A stretch of 7,136 nucleotides of DNA, from contig JAGGZG010000033.1 in NCBI GenBank assembly GCA_021162125.1, positions 1 to 7,136 of the forward strand, written 5' to 3'. Source of the DNA: Anaerolineae bacterium. Lineage in GTDB: Bacteria; Chloroflexota; Anaerolineae; JACIWR01. Both the position numbers and the translations under genes were made by a program. The notes under the pieces are model-generated. The model did no database searches and was not told the origin of the DNA. It worked only from the letters and a program-made list of their open reading frames with translations. Positions 1 through 5,471 of this stretch are shown here, piece by piece; position 1 is the stretch's first letter; each line of letters begins with the position of its first letter.

Positions 1-90
1 CAGTTTCAGTACGTCCGTGGGCAGATCAATAGCCCGCTGCAAGTGATGGATTTGATAACTCTGGCCAATCGCCTGGCGCGGTGGCGGTAA
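1..90 (+). CDS. C-terminal end of an unrecognised protein (partial)
   Basis: The frame beginning at base 1 is open for 29 codons and stops at TAA 88-90. The visible peptide begins QFQYVRGQ and ends LANRLARWR. It has no motif I can assign to a family, so no function is proposed. It lies on the same strand as the transporter genes, 32 bases upstream of the binding-protein start, which would fit the preceding gene of the same operon. The fragment is short, and an open frame of this length in GC-rich DNA can occur by chance. The plausible C-terminal composition and clean spacing to the next ribosome binding site favour a real gene end. Confidence 0.5.
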   Translation, partial: QFQYVRGQINSPLQVMDLITLANRLARWR

Positions 91-110
91 GTTTCAGAAT
101 GGGATGCGGA

Positions 111-116
111 AGGAGG
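111..116 (+). promoter_or_regulatory. Ribosome binding site of the solute-binding lipoprotein
   Basis: AGGAGG is followed by six bases and then ATG at 123. This strong Shine-Dalgarno match decides the start. The in-frame GTG at 81 would add 14 residues in front of the signal peptide, overlap the preceding gene and lack comparable spacing. Confidence 0.8.
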
Positions 117-122
117 AGACCG

Positions 123-1508
123 ATGAAGAAAAGACTGATCCTGACTTTGGCGGCACTACTTGCCCTCTCGCTACTGCTGAGCGCGTGTCCGTCGGCGACG
201 CCGGCCGAAGAGGCAGAGCCAACGCCTACGCCCCTGCCGGAGGGCGTGGTCAAGGTGACTTGGTGGACTGAGCCCTTGCTGGGGACCAATCGCGAGGCGC
301 TGTTGCGGGATTTCGTGGACACTTTCAACGCTGCGCATCCCGACATTTTCCTCGAGGTCTTGTTCCAGCCCGACCTGGACCGCGTGACACGCACGGCTAT
401 CCAGGGCGGCGCCGGGCCGGACATCGTGCAGTCGCCGGGGCCAGCTTTCGTGATAGACTATGTCGAGGCCGACCACGTGCTGCCTCTGGACGACTACGCC
501 GCGAAATATGGCTGGAACAAGGAGATTTTCTCCTGGGCGTTGGATGTGGGCAAGGTGGACGGTCATCTCTACAGCTTGCCCCTCACCTACGAGACTATGG
601 TGTTGTGGTACAACAAAACTTTGTTCGACCAACACGGCTGGACGCCGCCCACCAACCGCGCCGAGCTGGAGGCGCTGGCCGAGGAATGCCAGGATCAGGG
701 CATCATCCCCTTCGCTCACGCCAACGCTTCGTGGAAGGCAGCCAACGAGTGGTACGTGGGCATGTTTTACAGCAATTACGCCGGCGCCGACAAGGTCTAC
801 CAGGCTCTCACCCAGCAGATTCACTGGGATGATCCACTGTTCGTCGAGGCGGTTGCACTGTTGAAGGACTACATGGATCGCGGGTGGTTCGGCGGCGGGC
901 GCGACAACTATTACTCCCTGACCCTGACCGATCACTGGGGTGCGCTAGGGGATGGCACAGCGGCGATGAAAATGGAGGGCACCTGGGGCTTCATGCACGC
1001 GCCCATTTACTTCGAGGGCACGGGCAACGAGTGGGAGTGGGCTCCGCTGCCCAAACTGCGCGACGAGGTGACGCCGGTCTACGATCTGGGCATCGGCAGT
1101 ACAGTGTCCATCAACGCCGCCTCGCCCCATCCCGACGCTGCTGCTGAGGTGTTGGATTGGCTGTACAGCGACCCCAAACGTGCGGCGCAGCTCATCTCCG
1201 ACATCGGCGGTGGTGAGTACGTGGTGCCCATCCCGCTCACCGAAGAGGACTTCCCACCTGAGGTGGATCCGCGTTTCATCCGCGCCCTGACCACCTTCTC
1301 CGCCAAGTTTGCGGAGGGCGATTACGGATACACCACCTGGACGTTCTGGCCGGCCAGGACGGAGCAATACATCATCAGCGGCATCGAGGAGGTGTGGAAC
1401 GGTTCGCTCACGCCCGAGGCCTATTGCCAGGAACAGCAACGGCTCTTCGCCGCCGACCTGGCCGCCGGCAAAGTGCCGCCCATCCCAGTGCGACAGGGGT
1501 CTGAGTAG
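123..1508 (+). CDS. ABC transporter solute-binding lipoprotein, family 1 (sugar/polyol)
   Basis: This 461-residue protein is the extracytoplasmic receptor that delivers a carbohydrate to the permease pair encoded downstream. The N-terminus is a lipoprotein signal: MKKR, a leucine-rich hydrophobic core (residues 5-19) and the lipobox LSAC with the lipidated cysteine at residue 22. A Thr/Pro-rich tether follows (about 23-40). Family 1 extracellular binding-protein landmarks follow: the KVTWW first strand (44-48), GGAGPDIVQS (95-104), the YSLPLTYETMVLWYN segment (150-164), and GDGTAAMKMEGTWGF (276-290), the usual GkAAM...G.W motif. The length is normal for CUT1 binding proteins. Aromatic residues are frequent, consistent with sugar stacking. 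The ligand cannot be read from sequence; a polyol is inferred from the downstream dehydrogenase and kinases. The start is fixed by AGGAGG and the signal peptide. The gene is followed by a hairpin-rich gap that may separate its expression level from that of the permeases. Confidence 0.95.
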   Translation: MKKRLILTLAALLALSLLLSACPSATPAEEAEPTPTPLPEGVVKVTWWTEPLLGTNREALLRDFVDTFNAAHPDIFLEVLFQPDLDRVTRTAIQGGAGPDIVQSPGPAFVIDYVEADHVLPLDDYAAKYGWNKEIFSWALDVGKVDGHLYSLPLTYETMVLWYNKTLFDQHGWTPPTNRAELEALAEECQDQGIIPFAHANASWKAANEWYVGMFYSNYAGADKVYQALTQQIHWDDPLFVEAVALLKDYMDRGWFGGGRDNYYSLTLTDHWGALGDGTAAMKMEGTWGFMHAPIYFEGTGNEWEWAPLPKLRDEVTPVYDLGIGSTVSINAASPHPDAAAEVLDWLYSDPKRAAQLISDIGGGEYVVPIPLTEEDFPPEVDPRFIRALTTFSAKFAEGDYGYTTWTFWPARTEQYIISGIEEVWNGSLTPEAYCQEQQRLFAADLAAGKVPPIPVRQGSE

Positions 1509-1524
1509 TGCCTGGAGCTAAACC

Positions 1525-1663
1525 CTCAGGCTGAGCAGTTGAAGGGTGCTGAAGCACCCTGGTGTTGGTAGCGTGCTTCCAGCACGCTTGGGCTGCTCAG
1601 CCCTGAGCTTCAGCTCGGGGTGGCCGGGCTTGGGCTGCTCAGCCTGAACGTTGACGTTCAGGC
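1525..1663 (+). repeat. Cluster of five adjacent palindromes between binding protein and permease
   Basis: The 184-base gap between the binding protein and the first permease is mostly inverted repeats. A: 1543-1550 with 1553-1560, 8 bp perfect, loop GA. B: 1570-1577 with 1581-1588, 8 bp perfect, loop TCC. C: 1590-1595 with 1598-1603, 6 bp perfect. D: 1601-1609 with 1612-1620, 9 bp with one G-T wobble. E: 1642-1651 with 1654-1663, 10 bp perfect. Smaller ones are CTCAG-G-CTGAG at 1525-1535 and a second copy of C at 1633-1644. No T-tract follows any stem, so these do not look like intrinsic terminators. In Escherichia coli, REP palindromes in the malE-malF gap stabilise the upstream binding-protein mRNA. 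The same location here suggests, but does not show, a similar effect. The alternative is a passive mobile palindromic element. Confidence 0.85.
1586..1644 (+). repeat. 17-bp direct repeat within the palindrome cluster
   Basis: GCTTGGGCTGCTCAGCC occurs at 1586-1602 and again, identically, at 1628-1644, a period of 42 bases. Each copy contains the small palindrome GGCTG-CT-CAGCC. The duplication suggests the cluster grew by adding palindromic modules. Confidence 0.8.
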
Positions 1664-1676
1664 CGGCTGTTGCACC

Positions 1677-1684
1677 AGGAAGAG
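1677..1684 (+). promoter_or_regulatory. Ribosome binding site of the first permease
   Basis: The purine-rich AGGAAGAG lies eight bases upstream of ATG 1693. It sits just beyond the last palindrome of the cluster and supports 1693 over the in-frame upstream TTG at 1651, which lies inside palindrome E. Confidence 0.6.
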
Positions 1685-1692
1685 AATTACAA

Positions 1693-2595
1693 ATGACTAC
1701 CCACCAAACCACACAACCACGTCGCCGCAACTGGCGCAACCAACTCGTGCCCTGGCTCTTCATGGCCCCCATCCTTGCTCTGAACGTCGTGATTATCTTG
1801 GGGCCATCACTGGCCAGCATCTACTACGCCTTCACCGACTGGACGGGCATGGGACGGGCGCGCTTCATTGGGCTTGCCAACTTCACGCGCATGATCGGCG
1901 ATCCTGTGTACCGCATCGCCCTGGTGAATAACCTCAAGTGGACGGCTATCTTCCTGACGGTGCCCATCTTCATGGGATTGCTGGGTGCGATGCTGCTAGC
2001 GCCCATCAAACGCGGGCAAATTTTCTTCCGTACCGCCTACTTTATCCCCTACGTCATCGCCAGCGTGGTCAACGCCCAAATCTGGCGCTGCATTCTGCAC
2101 CCACTCAAGGGCATCGGCCCCTGGCTGGCCCGGCAGGGCATCCCCTGGCTGAACGTCGCCTGGTTCGGGCGCGAGTCCACCGCGCTGTACGCCATCGCCT
2201 TCGTGGATAACTGGCACTGGTGGGGCTTTCTGGTCGTGGTCTACCTGGCTGCGATGCAGGCCGTGGATACCCAGCTCTACGAGGCTGCGCGGCTGGAGGG
2301 CGCCAACCGCTGGCAGGAGTTCTGGTACATTACCCTACCCAGCATTCGCCCCACGCTGGTATTCACCCTGCTGATGACCGTCATCTGGTCCTTTTTGGTC
2401 TTCGACTACATCTACGTGCTCACCGAGGGCGGACCAGCGCACGCCAGCGAGGTACTGGCCACCGAGGTCTTCAACGCCGCCTTCGGGCGCTTCGAGGCCG
2501 GGTACGCGGCCGCCGTGGGATTGAGCATGAGTCTATTCTGCGGTATCGTGATCGCTATCTTCGTGGCACTGCGCCGGCGGGGGTGGGAGATATGA
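1693..2595 (+). CDS. ABC transporter permease, MalF/UgpA type (CUT1)
   Basis: This 300-residue integral membrane protein is one half of the channel that moves the bound carbohydrate across the cytoplasmic membrane. A basic N-terminus (RRRNWRNQ) precedes the first hydrophobic segment (about 20-46). Further hydrophobic stretches lie at about 83-103, 112-132, 163-188, 221-241 and 271-293, giving about six membrane spans. The cytoplasmic EAA loop that docks with the ATPase is clear: EAARLEGANRWQEFWYITLP at 197-216. The family motif LTEGGPAHASEVL follows at 243-255. The length matches UgpA/LacF-type subunits rather than the longer MalF. The start is ATG 1693 with its own ribosome binding site. The stop overlaps the start of the second permease (ATGA at 2592-2595), which implies translational coupling. 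No ATP-binding subunit follows. Confidence 0.95.
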   Translation: MTTHQTTQPRRRNWRNQLVPWLFMAPILALNVVIILGPSLASIYYAFTDWTGMGRARFIGLANFTRMIGDPVYRIALVNNLKWTAIFLTVPIFMGLLGAMLLAPIKRGQIFFRTAYFIPYVIASVVNAQIWRCILHPLKGIGPWLARQGIPWLNVAWFGRESTALYAIAFVDNWHWWGFLVVVYLAAMQAVDTQLYEAARLEGANRWQEFWYITLPSIRPTLVFTLLMTVIWSFLVFDYIYVLTEGGPAHASEVLATEVFNAAFGRFEAGYAAAVGLSMSLFCGIVIAIFVALRRRGWEI

Positions 2596-3434
2596 TACGA
2601 CGACGCTCGCGGCGCGTCCGGTCGCTCGCGCCGAACTACGTAATCCTGATCCTGCTGGTCGTGTTCTCCCTCGGCCCGTTGCTGGTGCTGCTCTCCAACT
2701 CGCTGAAAAGCCCTGGCGAGGTGGGGCGCAACCCCTTGGGCCTGCCCCGCGAGGGACTCGCCTGGCGCAATTACGTCGAGGCCTGGCGACAGGGCGATTA
2801 CGCCGTCACCATCCGCAACAGCCTGATCGTCAGCCTGTCAACGATTGTGGGCGTGTGTCTTATCTCCGGCTTGGCCGCCTTTGCCTTGGCCAAGCTGAAC
2901 CTGCCGGGCGCGGACGCGCTGACGATGTACTTTCTGGTGGGCACTAGCCTGCCCGCCCAGCTTTTCCTGGTGCCGTTGTATTTTATCTGGGCCAGGCTGC
3001 ACCTGGTGGATAACCTGCTGGGGGTGATCATCATCTACTGGGCGGTCTACTCCCCCTTTGCGGCGTTTCTGTTGCGCTCGTACATGGTTTCGATCCCCTC
3101 CGACTTCGAGGACGCGGCGCGGGTGGACGGCGCATCCGAGTGGCAGGTATTCTCCCGTATCATTGTCCCCCTCACCTGGCCCGGCTTCCTTACGGCGGGG
3201 CTGGTCGTTGGCCTGTGGGCCTGGAACGAGTTCTTGTTCGCCGTTACTTTTCTGCACAGGCCGGAGGTGATGACCGTGACCACCAGCTACTACAATTTCG
3301 CCGGACGCTACGGGCGCGACTGGGGACTGACCAGCGCGGCGGCGATCATCATGATCTTCCCGGTGGTGGCCCTGTTCCTGGCCCTACAGCGCCGGTTCAT
3401 AGAGGGGCTGACTGAGGGCGGGCTGAAGACCTGA
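2592..3434 (+). CDS. ABC transporter permease, MalG/UgpE type (CUT1)
   Basis: This 280-residue membrane protein is the second half of the importer channel. An Arg-rich N-terminus (MIRRRSRRVR) precedes the first hydrophobic segment (about 14-36). A loop containing the typical SLKSPGEV follows, then spans near 77-100, 110-133, 142-163, 199-219 and 247-264. The EAA loop is at about 172-197 (FEDAARVDGASEWQVF... LTWPG), and the C-terminus QRRFIEGLTEGGLKT is the classic MalG-family tail. The start is ATG 2592, overlapping the previous stop by four bases. The same frame is open further upstream to 2220, but that part is the shadow of the first permease. The stop is one base from the next start at 3436, so the kinase downstream is almost certainly co-transcribed and coupled. 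Confidence 0.95.
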   Translation: MIRRRSRRVRSLAPNYVILILLVVFSLGPLLVLLSNSLKSPGEVGRNPLGLPREGLAWRNYVEAWRQGDYAVTIRNSLIVSLSTIVGVCLISGLAAFALAKLNLPGADALTMYFLVGTSLPAQLFLVPLYFIWARLHLVDNLLGVIIIYWAVYSPFAAFLLRSYMVSIPSDFEDAARVDGASEWQVFSRIIVPLTWPGFLTAGLVVGLWAWNEFLFAVTFLHRPEVMTVTTSYYNFAGRYGRDWGLTSAAAIIMIFPVVALFLALQRRFIEGLTEGGLKT

Positions 3435-3435
3435 G

Positions 3436-4401
3436 ATGAGCAAGCTGGACGTGGTAGTGCTCGGCGGGGCAGCGGTGGACCTGGTGGCACGAGTAGAGAC
3501 GCTGCCGCAGAAGGATAGCATAGTGCTGGCGCGCTCTTTCGAGAAATTCGCCGGCGGCTCGGCGGCGAACGTCGCCGTGGGGATTGCACGGCTCGGTCAC
3601 AGCGTGGGTTTCGTGGGCAAGCTGGGTGCCGACGAACACGGCCGGCTGTTGCTCCGTGCCTTTGAGCAGGAGGGAGTGGACACGCGGGCGTTGATCGTGG
3701 AAGCTGGTCGCCCTACGGCCACCTGCTTCATCGGCGTGGACGCTCACGGCGAGCGGATCATCTTCGCTTTGCCGGGCGTCTCGCTCATCGAGGCGGTCAC
3801 GGAGCTCGACCTGGCGTACCTGCGGGGAAGCCGGGCGCTGTACGTCGGCCCGGCCTACGCCGAGGTTGCAGAGGCGGCGATGGCGGCGGTGCATGAGGGC
3901 GGGGGTACTGTATTCTACGCGCCCGGTGGAGCCTGGGGGCCGGAAGGATTGACTTACGTGCGGCCCCTGTTGGCGAGGGTGGACGTTTTCATCGCCAGTC
4001 GCAGCGAGGCCACGGTGCTGACGGGACAATCATCGCCGGATGAGGCTGTCCGCGTGCTCGGCGAGATGGGACTGCCGGTCGTCGTCGAGACTCTGGGAGC
4101 ACAGGGAGCCCTGGTGCTGGCAGAAGAGCGCCTGGCCAAGGTGCCTCCCTTCGCTGTCCCCGACGTGCGGGATACGACCGGGGCCGGGGATGCCTTTGCG
4201 GCCGGGCTGATCGCCGGATTCCTGGAAGGGCTGGACTGGGAGGCGGCGGCGCGGATGGGCTGCGCCGTGGCTGCGCTGAAGATCCGCCACCTGGGAGCCC
4301 GCAGCGGTCTGCCCAATCGCCAGCAGGTGACCCGTTGGATTGAGACACGGATTAACACGGATACACACGGATTTAATTCTTGCCCGTGTTCATCTGCGTG
4401 A
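3436..4401 (+). CDS. PfkB/ribokinase-family carbohydrate kinase
   Basis: This 321-residue cytoplasmic kinase should transfer phosphate from ATP to a sugar hydroxyl. The N-terminal segment has the family aspartate (VLGGAAVDLV, D15) followed by LPQKDS. PfkB signature 1 is at 39-54 (AGGSAANVAVGIARLG). SRSEATVLTG at 188-197 stands where the family has NxxE. Signature 2 is DTTGAGDAFAAGLIAGF at 246-262, with the GAGD anion hole and catalytic base D252. The family includes fructokinases, ribokinases, 2-keto-3-deoxygluconate kinases and IolC, and the substrate cannot be set from motifs. The polyol-operon context suggests a ketohexose such as fructose. The natural protein seems to end near residue 303. 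Residues 304-321 (TRINTDTHG... to the stop) are encoded by a decamer-repeat palindrome, giving an unusual tail with two cysteines. The start lies one base after the permease stop. Confidence 0.93.
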   Translation: MSKLDVVVLGGAAVDLVARVETLPQKDSIVLARSFEKFAGGSAANVAVGIARLGHSVGFVGKLGADEHGRLLLRAFEQEGVDTRALIVEAGRPTATCFIGVDAHGERIIFALPGVSLIEAVTELDLAYLRGSRALYVGPAYAEVAEAAMAAVHEGGGTVFYAPGGAWGPEGLTYVRPLLARVDVFIASRSEATVLTGQSSPDEAVRVLGEMGLPVVVETLGAQGALVLAEERLAKVPPFAVPDVRDTTGAGDAFAAGLIAGFLEGLDWEAAARMGCAVAALKIRHLGARSGLPNRQQVTRWIETRINTDTHGFNSCPCSSA

Positions 4402-4409
4402 ATCCGCGT
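4345..4409 (+). repeat. Decamer tandem repeat folded into an imperfect palindrome
   Basis: Three tandem 10-base units are visible: ACACGGATTA (4345-4354), ACACGGATAC (4355-4364) and ACACGGATTT (4365-4374). A degenerate inverted copy follows at 4384-4409. The 26-base arms 4345-4370 and 4384-4409 match at 20 of 26 positions around a 13-base AT-rich loop. The element is poorer in GC than the surrounding genes and looks inserted. Its left arm and loop are read as the C-terminus of the PfkB kinase, and its right arm contains that gene's TGA stop (4399-4401). It ends just before the ribosome binding site of the dehydrogenase. I recall similar decamer palindromes in environmental Chloroflexota genomes, but that is memory and was not checked. 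Confidence 0.85.
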
Positions 4410-4416
4410 TCGATTT

Positions 4417-4422
4417 GGAGGA
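4417..4422 (+). promoter_or_regulatory. Ribosome binding site deciding a GTG start
   Basis: GGAGGA lies eight bases upstream of GTG 4431. It supports that codon as the dehydrogenase start over the in-frame TTG 4380 and GTG 4386, both of which lie in the decamer palindrome and would add repeat-derived residues. Confidence 0.75.
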
Positions 4423-4430
4423 ACGCTTTC

Positions 4431-5471
4431 GTGAAAGCGTTGGCGGCCGGGCAGCCCGGCCAGGTTGAATGGATCGAGCTGGAAGAACCCGTCGCCGGGC
4501 CGGGCGAGGTCATCTTGCGCCCGCTGGCTTGCAGCATCTGCACCACCGACGTGAAGCTGGTGCGGGCAGGTTACACCGATGGGCCGCGCTATGCGCTGGG
4601 ACACGAATTAGTGGGAGAGGTAGTGACGGTTGGTGAAGGGGCGCGGTGGCGGGTCGGCGACCGGGTAGTGGCTGCGCCCTACGTCCCCTGCGGAGCCTGT
4701 TACTATTGCCTGCGCGACCAGCCGACCCTTTGTCCCCACCTTTTTGAAAACGGCCTGACCCCCGGTGCCCTGGCCGAACGAGTGCGCATCCCGCGCCCAC
4801 TGGCCGAGCGGGGACTTTTCCCTGTGCCCGACGGCGTGCCTAACGAAGTCGCCGCGCTGAGCGAACCGCTTGGCTGCTGCGTGCAGGGCGTGGATGCCTG
4901 CCGGGTGACGGCCGGTGACGCGGTGCTGGTGATCGGCGATGGGCCGATGGGCCTGTTGTGCGCGGCCGTGGTCCGGGCCTACGGCGCACAGCCGGTGATC
5001 GTGGCCGGTCTTACCTCGCACCGGCTGGCAGTGGCCGAGGCGCACTACGCCGACGTCGTGATCAACCCAGCAGAGGAGAATCTGCAGGCTGTCATAGCCG
5101 ACCTCACCGGCGGGCGCGGAGCTGACGCGGTTCTCGTTGCCGTCTCCAGCGCGGAGGCCGTGCAAAGCGGGCTGGATGCACTGCGCCCCGGCGGGGTGCT
5201 CAATGCTTTCGCCGGCGTGCCGGAGGGCACCACTGTGCCGCTCGACCTGCGGCAACTGCATTACCAGCAACTCGTGCTCACCGGCACCTTCGGAGTGGGG
5301 CCGGCGCACGTTGCTCGCGCGTTGCAGATGCTGAGCAGTGGTCAAGTGGACGCTGGCCCGCTCATCACTGCACGCTTCCCCTTCGCACGCGCCGCTGATG
5401 CCCTTGACTACGCGGCCCGGCGTGTGGGGCTCAAAGCCGTCGTCCTATTCGGGGAGGCGGGGCGACAATGA
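4431..5471 (+). CDS. Zinc-dependent medium-chain alcohol/polyol dehydrogenase
   Basis: This 346-residue cytoplasmic oxidoreductase of the sorbitol/threonine dehydrogenase branch of the MDR superfamily should interconvert a polyol or sugar alcohol and a ketose with NAD(P). Catalytic zinc ligands are visible: C37 in ACSICTTD, H58-E59 in LGHELVGEV and E145 in SEPLGC. The structural zinc lobe has C87, C90, C93 and C101 (PCGACYYC...LC). The Rossmann glycine motif is VIGDGPMG (167-174). At the end of the second Rossmann strand, where NAD-preferring members carry an acidic residue, there is VIVAGLTSHR with G193, so cofactor preference is open. The length is normal. The start is GTG 4431 with GGAGGA upstream. 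The stop overlaps the next start (ATGA 5468-5471). Placement between two sugar kinases suggests it makes the ketose that one of them phosphorylates. The exact substrate is unknown. Confidence 0.92.
   Translation: MKALAAGQPGQVEWIELEEPVAGPGEVILRPLACSICTTDVKLVRAGYTDGPRYALGHELVGEVVTVGEGARWRVGDRVVAAPYVPCGACYYCLRDQPTLCPHLFENGLTPGALAERVRIPRPLAERGLFPVPDGVPNEVAALSEPLGCCVQGVDACRVTAGDAVLVIGDGPMGLLCAAVVRAYGAQPVIVAGLTSHRLAVAEAHYADVVINPAEENLQAVIADLTGGRGADAVLVAVSSAEAVQSGLDALRPGGVLNAFAGVPEGTTVPLDLRQLHYQQLVLTGTFGVGPAHVARALQMLSSGQVDAGPLITARFPFARAADALDYAARRVGLKAVVLFGEAGRQ

Noticed and set aside
81..122. GTG start adding 14 residues to the binding protein
   Set aside because: It would put a polar extension in front of the lipoprotein signal peptide. 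AGGAGG at 111-116 points to ATG 123.
171..935. 254-codon antisense open frame
   Set aside because: It is a shadow of the binding-protein gene, without a family motif and with no convincing ribosome binding site noticed.
1543..1663. Intrinsic terminator or riboswitch in the binding-protein/permease gap
   Set aside because: No stem is followed by a T-tract, and I see no conserved riboswitch core. The two flanking genes work together, so full termination would make little sense.
1651..1692. TTG 1651 start for the first permease
   Set aside because: It is inside palindrome E and lacks a binding site. ATG 1693 follows AGGAAGAG.
2220..2591. In-frame upstream extension of the second permease
   Set aside because: This stretch codes for the first permease in another frame. 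The real start is ATG 2592, matching the usual length and the basic N-terminus of MalG-type permeases.
4345..4409. Insertion sequence end or attachment site
   Set aside because: There is no transposase or integrase in the window and no clear target duplication. A short repetitive element explains the sequence better.
4380..4430. TTG 4380 or GTG 4386 start for the dehydrogenase
   Set aside because: These codons lie in the decamer palindrome. GTG 4431 has GGAGGA at good spacing and begins directly with family-like sequence.
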